Positions 1-5,788 of a DNA stretch of 6,603 bases are shown here, in pieces. The stretch comes from Planctomycetia bacterium (lineage in GTDB: Bacteria > Planctomycetota > Planctomycetia > Pirellulales > UBA1268), in NCBI GenBank assembly GCA_009926295.1, contig RFPF01000173.1, forward strand, positions 1 to 6,603, written 5' to 3'. The notes beneath the pieces are model-generated. The model did no database searches. It saw nothing but the letters and a program-made list of their open reading frames with translations, and had not been told where the DNA came from. Numbering within the stretch: the first letter of the stretch is position 1; each line of letters starts with the position of its first letter. Both the position numbers and the translations under genes were made by a program.

Positions 1-1440
1 CTTGCTGACGATGTCGGTGAAGTTGGGCGTGGCCATGAGGTCGAAGGCCACGTTGATGACCGCGGTGTCGTCGAGCTCGGCGAGCAGCACCGCCGCCAGG
101 GCGGGGTTGCCGAGCACGTCGGCCTCGGCCTGACTCACCGCGTCGGCGTCGAGATCCGAGTGCACCGTGGAGCTTCCGTGGCTCTCCCATGCCGCGAGCC
201 GCATGTTGGCCGTGACGCAGTCGTAGACGGAGATCGCGATGTCGGCGAGATACTGGAGGGCGGCGACCGCCGCATCGACGAGATTGACGATCGTCGTGGC
301 GATCTGCGTGCCGGCGGCCGCAGCCTCGGCCACGGAGATGGCGAACGTCATGCCCGCCCTGGCGGCAGTCACGCCCTTGGTGCACACCGACCGCTCGATG
401 ATGACCTGGAGGGTCTCGATCGCCTGCGACACCTGGCCGGGGCGGTAATACCGCTTTTGCAGGTTTCGGCGCACCTGCCGCCGCGTGGAAAGCTCCCCGA
501 GCAGGGAACCCATCGCCTCGCAGAAAGCCTTGAGTTTGAAGAGCGACGCGATGCCCGGCACCTGCTTGAGGGCGATGTCGCTGAGCGAGTTGAGGCCGTT
601 GAAGGCGGCGTTGTACGCGCCCGTGAAGTCGAGCGACATGAACACGTCGACCATCTGCCGCGCGACGTCCGCGTTCTCCTTGCCGGCGCAGTGCTCGGCG
701 ATCTTCTCGACCTGGCTGCGGAAGTAGTCGGGGCCGGGCCTCCAGACCGACATCTTCGGCAGCGTCGGCGTGGGGAGGCTCTTGTAGAGCCGCTGGAGCC
801 CCTGGGATACGGTCTCGGCCTGGGCGTCCTCGGAGCCCCTGGCCCGGCCGCGAAACAGGCCGGCGAACCGGCCCCCGGCGATCCCCGCTCCCTGTTCGAA
901 GGCCAGCGAGGCCGCCTGCGATTCCGCGGAATCCTCCTCGAGCAGGCCGCGCCGCGCCTTCACGTAATCCTCGGCGGCGGTGTTCACCGCGTCCGCACGG
1001 GTCGCCACGCCGACGGCGATGGCTCCGACGGTCGCCATGGACGGCAGTTTGAAGCGGCGGCCACTCGGCGTGAGGAACAGCTGTTTGAGCGACTGCTGCC
1101 GCTGGCTTTCGAGCGTCGCAACCTTGATCGGATCGACCGGCTGGATCTGCCCGACGGTCAGGAAGTTTTCGATCGCCTGGATGTTCCAGCCCCGGCGTTC
1201 CCGGGCCGTCGTGCGGCCGCCCTTGGGCTGCTTCCAGTCCAGGAACTTCTCGCGGGCCCTGTTCCTCTTCTCGTCCCACCCCGCCTGGTTGAGCGGCGTG
1301 CGGATCAGCTCGTGGAAAGCCTCCTTGAAGTCGTGCCACGGCCCGCTTTCCCGGTAGCCGTAGGCATCGCGAGACCGTTGGCAGGCCTCGGCAAGCGACG
1401 TGGCGGCCGAACGCACCGAGCCGATGAATCCGGGCGACAT
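1..1440 (-). CDS. Uncharacterised helix-rich protein, divergent from T6SS regulator (partial, C-terminus missing)
   Basis: I do not recognise this protein. Reading the minus strand from the ATG at 1440 gives 480 codons with no stop before the window edge, so the C-terminus lies outside. The N-terminal third is charged and rich in aromatic and basic residues (Trp/Lys/Arg-rich around residues 35-90, for example DFKEAFHELIRTPLNQAGW near 37-55). Residues 133-200 are Ala/Gly-rich. Residues 355-408 form a long hydrophobic, mostly helical stretch (such as TFAISVAEAAAAGTQIATTI), which could be one or two membrane helices or a buried helical bundle. There is no signal peptide at the N-terminus. Start choice: ATG 1440 has a GAGGAAAGAG-like SD just upstream. 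An in-frame ATG at 1467 has none, although the frame stays open further upstream. It is transcribed away from the sigma factor and T6SS genes. A T6SS-linked cargo or accessory protein is possible from location only. Codon-level coherence makes me fairly sure it is a real gene; its function is unknown. Confidence 0.72.
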   Translation of the reverse strand, partial: MSPGFIGSVRSAATSLAEACQRSRDAYGYRESGPWHDFKEAFHELIRTPLNQAGWDEKRNRAREKFLDWKQPKGGRTTARERRGWNIQAIENFLTVGQIQPVDPIKVATLESQRQQSLKQLFLTPSGRRFKLPSMATVGAIAVGVATRADAVNTAAEDYVKARRGLLEEDSAESQAASLAFEQGAGIAGGRFAGLFRGRARGSEDAQAETVSQGLQRLYKSLPTPTLPKMSVWRPGPDYFRSQVEKIAEHCAGKENADVARQMVDVFMSLDFTGAYNAAFNGLNSLSDIALKQVPGIASLFKLKAFCEAMGSLLGELSTRRQVRRNLQKRYYRPGQVSQAIETLQVIIERSVCTKGVTAARAGMTFAISVAEAAAAGTQIATTIVNLVDAAVAALQYLADIAISVYDCVTANMRLAAWESHGSSTVHSDLDADAVSQAEADVLGNPALAAVLLAELDDTAVINVAFDLMATPNFTDIVSK

Positions 1441-1445
1441 GGCGG

Positions 1446-1456
1446 TCTCTTTCCTC
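1446..1456 (-). promoter_or_regulatory. Ribosome binding site for the leftward gene
   Basis: The minus strand reads GAGGAAAGAGA here. The GAGGA core lies 11 bases and the purine tract 5 bases upstream of the ATG at 1440. It favours this start over the in-frame ATG at 1467, which has no purine-rich element ahead of it. Confidence 0.6.
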
Positions 1457-1465
1457 GATCGCCCC

Positions 1466-1495
1466 ATGATATCCGCATCCACGCGGCGGGAGCCA
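1466..1495 (-). promoter_or_regulatory. Candidate sigma-70 promoter for the leftward gene
   Basis: On the minus strand TATCAT (1471-1466) matches five of six bases of the -10 consensus. It sits in an AT-richer patch of otherwise GC-rich DNA. Eighteen bases upstream is TGGCTC (1495-1490), a poor -35 match (three of six). The transcript would start close to 1459, leaving a short leader that still includes the SD. If this promoter is used, the in-frame ATG at 1467 lies upstream of the transcript start, which supports the start at 1440. Hexamer matching only, so tentative. Confidence 0.3.
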
Positions 1496-1507
1496 TCGCG
1501 CCGCCGA

Positions 1508-1537
1508 TTGAACGACCGCCGCTTGATCGCGCACAAT
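1508..1537 (+). promoter_or_regulatory. Candidate sigma-70 promoter for the sigma factor gene
   Basis: TTGAAC (1508-1513) and CACAAT (1532-1537) are separated by 18 bases, each matching four of six consensus positions. The predicted transcript start, about 1544, would give a leader of roughly 40 bases before the ATG at 1587. It lies in the divergent intergenic region, back to back with the candidate leftward promoter. The match is modest and the host's promoter consensus is not known. Confidence 0.3.
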
Positions 1538-1586
1538 CCGCAGCCCGGCGCAGTCGAGGCCCGGGGGCGAAAGCGGTGCGGCGGCG

Positions 1587-2186
1587 ATGAAGAACCAGGC
1601 CGAACACGACGCGATGGTGCTCGAGCACCAGGGTCTCGTGCGGGCGATCGCGTGGAAGATTCATCGCAGGCTGGCCGGCAAGGTCGAACTCGACGACCTC
1701 ATCGCCTACGGGCAACTGGGGCTGCTCGAGGCGATCGCGGCCTTCGACTCGACCCGCAACCACAAGTTCACCACCTACGCCTGGCACCGGATCCGCGGGG
1801 CGATCCTCGACGGGCTCGGCCGGATGACCTGGTTTGCGCGGGCCGAGTTCGAGCGCGGCGGCTACGAGTCCGGCGGCAGCGAGCCGCCCGCCACGGCAAC
1901 GAAGCATCGCCCCGCCCGCAACGAGTTCGACACCACCGCGGTGCCCGACTCCGGGCCGGGGGCGGCGGAGCGGGCGATGCGGCTGGAACTGCTCGCGTTT
2001 TTGAGCGATCTCGTGGCGTCGCTGCCGGAAAAGGAAGCCGCGCTCCTGCGGGCCACGTTCTACGAGGGCCGCACGCTGACTGAGGCGGCCCGCCGCGTGG
2101 GTATCAGCACCCCATGGGCCAGCCGTCTGCAGACCCGCACGCTCGCCGACCTTCGCGTGGCGCTCGAAAAGAAGGGTTTTCGCTGA
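1587..2186 (+). CDS. Sigma-70 family RNA polymerase sigma factor, FliA/WhiG-like, short (region 3 absent)
   Basis: This is a 199-residue sigma-70 family factor that would direct RNA polymerase to a specific promoter class. Region 2 spans about residues 10-82: DDLIAYGQLGLLEAIAAFD (core binding) followed by FTTYAWHRIRGAILDGL, the pattern typical of FliA/WhiG/SigF-type factors for -10 recognition. Region 4 spans about 135-193: SLPEKEAALL leads into a helix-turn-helix (TLTEAARRVGISTPWASRL) that would contact the -35 element. Between them, residues 85-128 are Gly/Pro/Ser-rich and show no region 3 helices, so the protein is shorter than FliA (about 240 residues). The start is fixed by homology, since region 2 begins only ten residues in; the SD is weak or absent (GGGGGCGA at 1563-1570 is too distant). 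tssA starts 135 bases downstream on the same strand, so control of the T6SS genes is a reasonable inference. Nothing in the sequence proves it, and control of the divergent gene or of unlinked targets is equally open. Confidence 0.9.
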   Translation: MKNQAEHDAMVLEHQGLVRAIAWKIHRRLAGKVELDDLIAYGQLGLLEAIAAFDSTRNHKFTTYAWHRIRGAILDGLGRMTWFARAEFERGGYESGGSEPPATATKHRPARNEFDTTAVPDSGPGAAERAMRLELLAFLSDLVASLPEKEAALLRATFYEGRTLTEAARRVGISTPWASRLQTRTLADLRVALEKKGFR

Positions 2187-2200
2187 TCGGGGCGGGCGCG

Positions 2201-2215
2201 GCCGGCACGACCGGC
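2201..2215. other. Small inverted repeat after the sigma factor gene
   Basis: GCCGG-CACGA-CCGGC forms a perfect 5-bp stem with a 5-base loop, 14 bases after the sigma factor stop codon. There is no T-run after it, so it is not a standard intrinsic terminator. In such GC-rich DNA a repeat this short can arise by chance. Confidence 0.25.
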
Positions 2216-2250
2216 ATGTCCGGCGCGGCCCGCAGCGGGAGCCCAGGCGG

Positions 2251-2267
2251 CACGGCTTACGGCCGTG
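2251..2267. other. Inverted repeat upstream of tssA
   Basis: CACGGC-TTACG-GCCGTG is a perfect 6-bp stem with a 5-base loop, about 55 bases before the tssA start. It could be an operator half-site pair or an RNA hairpin in the tssA leader. There is no T-tract, so termination is unlikely. No convincing sigma-70 or sigma-54 promoter was seen in the 2187-2321 gap. Confidence 0.3.
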
Positions 2268-2308
2268 GTGTAGGGTTGGCAGAGACGGCCCGCCCCGCCG
2301 AGACGCCC

Positions 2309-2315
2309 GAGGAAG
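2309..2315 (+). promoter_or_regulatory. Ribosome binding site of tssA
   Basis: GAGGAAG lies 6 bases before the ATG at 2322 and 12 bases before a second in-frame ATG at 2328. The spacing favours the upstream start, giving a protein that begins MPMSFDYD. Confidence 0.7.
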
Positions 2316-2321
2316 TCCGCC

Positions 2322-3497
2322 ATGCCGATGTCATTCGACTACGACCTCTCCACCTTCTCCGCCCCGCTCTCCGACGACGCGCCCAGCGGAGAAAACCTGC
2401 AGGCCACGTCCGAGGGCCGCGCCCTGCGGTCGAGCCTGCGCGACCAGCGGGAGGAGGCCCGGCGGATCGAACGCAAGGCCGACGAGGGCGACGCGTCCGA
2501 CGGCGGTTGGGCGGGCGCGCGGTCGATCTGGGAGCAGGTCCGCGACAAGGCCTGGCAGGTGCTCGTTGGCCAGTCCCGCGATCTCGACGTGACGGGACTG
2601 TGCATCGAGGCCTTGGCCCGCACCGACGGCTTCGCCGGCCTCGCCTGCGGCTTCGGCATCGCGCGGACGCTCGTCGAATCGCAATGGGCGACGCTCTTTC
2701 CCATCCCCGATCCGGAGGACGGTCCCGCGGACGAGGCGGCAGTGGTCGCCGAGCGGACGCTCCCGCTCCAGCGGCTCGTCGGCATCGACTCCGAAGGGCT
2801 CCTGCTGCCGGCGATCCTGCACGTGCCGCTCGTGTCCGGGCGGTCCGACGAGCACTATGCGCTGTGCCACTGGCGCAGCAGCCGGGAACTGGTGGGGGAG
2901 GAGAGCGAGGAGAAGATCAAGCTCGCGGTCGAGCGCGGGGCGGTGTCGCCGCAGCAGTTTCAGGATGCGGTGAGCGGCACGCCGATCGACTCGATTCGCC
3001 AGGTCTATCTCGACCTCGAGCAGGCCGCGAAGGCCTGGGAGGCGCTGTGCGACGCCGTGACGCAGGCCTCGAACGGAGAGGCCTACGTGCCAGCCGGGCC
3101 GCTGCGCGACCTGTTCGAGGAGTGTGCGGCGGCCATCGCCACGTTCGCGCCCGCGGCCGTCCCGAAAGATTCCGCGGACTCCGACGGAGCCGCTGCAACC
3201 GGGAGTGGCGATGCGGAGGCGGGCGGGAGCGTTGGGCTCGGCGGCGGGCAGCCTTCCGACCGCGAGGCGGCGTTTCGCCAGCTCTCGGCCATCGCCGACT
3301 TTTTCGAACGCCACGATCCCCACAGCCTCGTCGCCGCCCAGATCCGCAGCATCGTGCGGCTCGGCCGGCTGCCCCGCGAGGAGTACTATCGCCAACTGCT
3401 CCGCGACGAGGCGGCCTTGGCGCTCTTGTTCCGGGTGACGGGCCTCGACGACGATGCCGCTGCCTCCAGCGGTGGTTCGGGCGACTCGGAGTCCTGA
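2322..3497 (+). CDS. tssA: Type VI secretion system protein TssA (ImpA family)
   Basis: TssA is a cytoplasmic T6SS protein that binds the baseplate and the growing sheath/tube and helps prime or cap polymerisation. This 391-residue protein carries the ImpA N-terminal domain at about residues 12-130. It opens with PLSDDAPSGENLQ (15-27), then IWEQVRDKAWQVL (69-81), SRDLDV (85-90, the position of the usual SKDLRV) and a helix ending QWATLFPIPD (121-130). The middle (195-275) is helical. A low-complexity Ala/Gly/Ser/Asp linker (about 280-312) leads to a C-terminal helical segment (314-375: REAAFRQLSAIADFFERHDP, then IRSIVRLGRLPREEYYRQLL). That C-terminal pattern is the one seen in ImpA/TssA1-type proteins, as opposed to those ending in a VasJ-type domain. 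The extreme C-terminus is again Ser/Gly/Asp-rich. The length is within the family range. tssB follows after 134 bases, a wide gap for co-translated partners. Assignment is by recognised motifs, without alignment. Confidence 0.92.
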   Translation: MPMSFDYDLSTFSAPLSDDAPSGENLQATSEGRALRSSLRDQREEARRIERKADEGDASDGGWAGARSIWEQVRDKAWQVLVGQSRDLDVTGLCIEALARTDGFAGLACGFGIARTLVESQWATLFPIPDPEDGPADEAAVVAERTLPLQRLVGIDSEGLLLPAILHVPLVSGRSDEHYALCHWRSSRELVGEESEEKIKLAVERGAVSPQQFQDAVSGTPIDSIRQVYLDLEQAAKAWEALCDAVTQASNGEAYVPAGPLRDLFEECAAAIATFAPAAVPKDSADSDGAAATGSGDAEAGGSVGLGGGQPSDREAAFRQLSAIADFFERHDPHSLVAAQIRSIVRLGRLPREEYYRQLLRDEAALALLFRVTGLDDDAAASSGGSGDSES

Positions 3498-3531
3498 GAG
3501 TGGTTCGGGCGGCCCCTTCCGTAACCGATGC

Positions 3532-3561
3532 TGGACAGCCCACGCCGCGGTAGTTTAGATT
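3532..3561 (+). promoter_or_regulatory. Candidate promoter in the tssA-tssB gap
   Basis: TGGACA (3532-3537, five of six with the -35 consensus) is followed after 18 bases by TAGATT (3556-3561, four of six with the -10), inside the only AT-rich patch of the intergenic region (TAGTTTAGATTT). A transcript from here would start near 3568 and carry tssB, tssC and the second tssC without tssA. Hexamer matching only. Confidence 0.35.
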
Positions 3562-3594
3562 TCGCCCCGGTGACGAAACCCCAACTCCCGGCCG

Positions 3595-3610
3595 GTCGGC
3601 CACAGCCGAC
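3595..3610 (+). other. Hairpin in the tssB leader
   Basis: GTCGGC-CACA-GCCGAC is a perfect 6-bp stem with a 4-base loop, ending nine bases before the tssB SD (GAGG, 3620-3623). An overlapping alternative stem, GGCCG-GT-CGGCC (3590-3601), has a loop too short to be favoured. There is no following T-run. A role in mRNA stability, translation or processing between tssA and tssB is possible but not shown. Confidence 0.35.
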
Positions 3611-3631
3611 GCCGGTCACGAGGACGCAACG

Positions 3632-4162
3632 ATGCCAGAATCAGTCCACGGCAAACTTTCGCGGGTGCGCAAACCCCGCGTCCACATCACGTACGAGGTC
3701 GAGACGGAAGGCGCGACGGTCGTCAAGGATCTGCCCTTCGTCGTCGGCGTGATGGGCGACTTCTCCGGCGCTCCGACCGAGCCGCTCAAGCCGCTCAAGG
3801 ATCGCAAGTTCGTCGCCATCGACCGCGACTCCTTCAACGACGTCATGAAGCGGATGACGCCCGGCGTCGAGATGCGGGTCGCCAACACGCTCGCCGACGA
3901 CGGCAGCGAGATCGCAGTGAAGCTCAAGTTCTCGTCGATCGAGGATTTCGAGCCGGCGAAGATCGTGGAGCAGGTCGAGCCGCTGCGGAAGCTGCTCGAC
4001 ACCCGCAATCGCCTGCGGGAGCTGATGTCGGCGGTCGATCGCGCCGACGGGCTCGAGGGCGAACTCGAGAAGCTGCTCAAGGACAGCGAGCAGATCAAGA
4101 AGCTCGCCGGCGAGATGGGCGTTGAGCCCGGAGCCGGCGGGTCCAAGCCTGACGCCGGCTGA
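3632..4162 (+). CDS. tssB: Type VI secretion system contractile sheath small subunit TssB (ImpB/VipA)
   Basis: TssB pairs with TssC to build the contractile sheath around the Hcp tube in the cytoplasm; sheath contraction drives the spike out of the cell. The 176-residue length is normal for the family. Family signatures are clear: HGKLSRVRKPRVHITYEVE (6-24), LPFVVGVMGDFSG (34-46), KFVAIDRDSFNDVM (59-72), the LKFSSIEDFEPAKIV segment (98-112) and LRKLLDTRNRLRELM (118-132). The C-terminal 138-160 is a charged Leu/Lys/Glu helix ending in a Gly/Pro-rich tail. The start ATG has GAGG (3620-3623) eight bases upstream, and the N-terminal motif begins immediately. tssC follows after 77 bases, as expected for a sheath pair. 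No defects are seen. Confidence 0.96.
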   Translation: MPESVHGKLSRVRKPRVHITYEVETEGATVVKDLPFVVGVMGDFSGAPTEPLKPLKDRKFVAIDRDSFNDVMKRMTPGVEMRVANTLADDGSEIAVKLKFSSIEDFEPAKIVEQVEPLRKLLDTRNRLRELMSAVDRADGLEGELEKLLKDSEQIKKLAGEMGVEPGAGGSKPDAG

Positions 4163-4226
4163 TCTCCGGCAGGCAACAGCGATCAGCGATCACGCGGGCC
4201 ATACGACCGACACGAAGCCAACACGC

Positions 4227-4232
4227 AGGGAG
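4227..4232 (+). promoter_or_regulatory. Ribosome binding site that sets the tssC start
   Basis: AGGGAG lies 7 bases before the ATG at 4240. An in-frame TTG at 4234 is only one base away from it and therefore cannot use it, so the protein begins MSPAGEAEKQ and not two residues earlier. Confidence 0.8.
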
Positions 4233-4239
4233 TTTGAGC

Positions 4240-5745
4240 ATGAGTCCGGCAGGAGAAGCGGAGAAGCAGACGACGGCAGCGGCCAGTGAGGCCGCGGGCG
4301 GTCTGCTCGACCAGATCACCACGATGATGCCGCGGGCGGTCGAGAAGCCGCGCCGCGACGAACTCATCCGGTCGCTCGTGGAAGAGTCGCTCAAGGGCAC
4401 CGTCCAGTTCGACAAGAACGTCACCAAGACCATCACGAACGCCATCGCGGCGATCGACGCGGCGATGTCGCGGCAATTGGCTGAGATCCTCCACAACCCC
4501 GACTACCAGAAGCTCGAGGGCTCGTGGCGGGGGCTGCACCACCTCGTCATGAACTCCGAGACGAGCGCCCAGCTCAAGATCCGCGTGATGAACATCTCGA
4601 AGCGAGAACTCTTCAAGGATCTCGACAAGGCCGTCGAGTTCGACCAGAGCCAGATCTTCAAGAAGATCTACGAGGCAGAGTTCGGCTCCCCCGGCGGAGA
4701 GCCCTACGGCGCCCTGATCGGCGATTACGAGTTCACCAACCACCCCGAAGACATCGACCTCCTCGCGAAGATGTCGCAGGTGTCGGCGGCGGGCTTCGCG
4801 CCCTTCATTTCGGCGGCGGCGCCCCAACTGCTCGGGATGGAGAGCTTCACGGAGCTTTCGAAGCCGCGCGACCTGGAGAAGATCTTCCTCGACGAGTCGT
4901 ACACGAAGTGGCGGAGTTTCCGCGATTCCGACGACTCGCGGTTCGTGGTGCTCACGATGCCGCGGACGCTCTCGCGGCTGCCCTACGGCAAGAACACGAA
5001 GGTCGTCGAGGAGTTCGACTTCGAGGAGGTCGATCTCGACGGTGCGGGCAACGCCAAGCCGGTGCCGCACTCGCACTACGCCTGGATGAACACGAGCTAC
5101 GTGCTCGGGGCCCGGCTGACCGATGCGTTCGCGAAGTTCGGCTGGTGCACTGCCATCCGCGGCGCGGAGAATGGTGGCAAGGTCGAGGGGCTGCCGGCAC
5201 ACGTGTTCCTCGCCGACGACGGCGACAAGGATCTCAAGTGCCCCACGGAACTCGCGATCACCGACCGCCGCGAGGCGGAGCTTTCGAAGCTCGGCTTCCT
5301 GCCGCTGTGCCACTACAAGAACACCGACTACGCGGTGTTCTTCGGGGCGCAGACCGCTCAGAAGGCGAAGAAGTACGACCGCCCCGAGGCCACGGCCAAC
5401 GCCGCGATCTCGGCCCGGCTGCCCTACATCATGGCCACGTCGCGGATCGCGCACTTCCTCAAAGTGATCGCCCGCGACAAGATCGGCTCGTTCATGGAGC
5501 GGCAGGATTGCGAGGAGTGGCTAAAGCGCTGGATCGCCAACTACGTCTGCACCGATCCGCACCCCTCTGACGACGCCAAGGCGCGGTATCCCCTCGCCGA
5601 AGCCGAGATCAAGGTCGAGGAGATCCCCGGGGCGCCCGGCAGCTACAACGCCGTGGCGTGGCTGCGGCCGTGGCTGCAGCTCGAGGAGCTCACGACGAGC
5701 CTGCGGATGGTGGCCAAGATCCCGGCGGCGGCCAAGGGCGGCTGA
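4240..5745 (+). CDS. tssC: Type VI secretion system contractile sheath large subunit TssC (ImpC/VipB)
   Basis: TssC is the large subunit of the T6SS contractile sheath and assembles with TssB. The 501-residue product has the full family layout. An Ala/Gln-rich N-terminus (1-35) and a helical segment (36-90) lead into GSWRGLHHLV (94-103). EFGSPGGEPYGALIGDYEF follows (147-165), then FAPFISAAAPQLLGMESF (186-203), SRFVVLTMPRTLSRLPYG (233-250) and YAWMNTSYVLGARL (280-293). Near the end are SFMERQDCEEWLKRWIANYV (417-436) and the conserved C-terminal block ARYPLAEAEIKVEEIPGAPG (448-467), continuing through WLRPWLQLEELTTSLRM. Length is typical and no frameshift or missing block is seen. The ATG at 4240 is chosen over an in-frame TTG at 4234 because of the SD spacing. 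It is followed 43 bases later by a divergent paralogue. Confidence 0.97.
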   Translation: MSPAGEAEKQTTAAASEAAGGLLDQITTMMPRAVEKPRRDELIRSLVEESLKGTVQFDKNVTKTITNAIAAIDAAMSRQLAEILHNPDYQKLEGSWRGLHHLVMNSETSAQLKIRVMNISKRELFKDLDKAVEFDQSQIFKKIYEAEFGSPGGEPYGALIGDYEFTNHPEDIDLLAKMSQVSAAGFAPFISAAAPQLLGMESFTELSKPRDLEKIFLDESYTKWRSFRDSDDSRFVVLTMPRTLSRLPYGKNTKVVEEFDFEEVDLDGAGNAKPVPHSHYAWMNTSYVLGARLTDAFAKFGWCTAIRGAENGGKVEGLPAHVFLADDGDKDLKCPTELAITDRREAELSKLGFLPLCHYKNTDYAVFFGAQTAQKAKKYDRPEATANAAISARLPYIMATSRIAHFLKVIARDKIGSFMERQDCEEWLKRWIANYVCTDPHPSDDAKARYPLAEAEIKVEEIPGAPGSYNAVAWLRPWLQLEELTTSLRMVAKIPAAAKGG

Positions 5746-5773
5746 TCTCGGTCGAGCCTGACTTCGGCGTCGT

Positions 5774-5779
5774 GGGAGG
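5774..5779 (+). promoter_or_regulatory. Ribosome binding site of the second tssC-like gene
   Basis: GGGAGG lies 9 bases before the ATG at 5789. An in-frame GTG at 5783 is only 3 bases away and so is less likely to be the start. Confidence 0.65.
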
Positions 5780-5788
5780 CGCGTGGCG

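Noticed and set aside
160..1590. A 476-residue plus-strand open frame
   Set aside because: It is antisense to the minus-strand gene at 1-1440. Its translation is dominated by Arg, Gly, Asp and His, with repeated patterns typical of reverse-strand reading of GC-rich coding DNA, and it overlaps the sigma gene start. The minus-strand frame has balanced composition and an SD.
2271..2295. Possible sigma-54 promoter before tssA (TTGGCAG followed by GCCCGC)
   Set aside because: The -24 half resembles the consensus only partly and the -12 TTGC element is absent.
2331..3395. A 354-residue minus-strand frame over tssA
   Set aside because: It is an antisense shadow of tssA with no domain motifs.
2114..3553. 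A 479-residue plus-strand frame overlapping tssA
   Set aside because: It is an Arg/Gly/Pro-rich out-of-frame reading of tssA and the end of the sigma gene; the tssA frame carries the recognised ImpA motifs.
4178..4192. Short tandem repeat AGCGATC x2 in the tssB-tssC gap
   Set aside because: Two 7-base copies are too few and too short to support a functional repeat.
4234..4239. TTG at 4234 as the tssC start
   Set aside because: It is one base from the SD AGGGAG, too close to be used; the ATG at 4240 has normal spacing of seven bases.
4183..5454. A 423-residue minus-strand open frame over tssC
   Set aside because: It lies opposite the unmistakable TssC frame and has Arg/Glu/Leu/Val-biased antisense composition.
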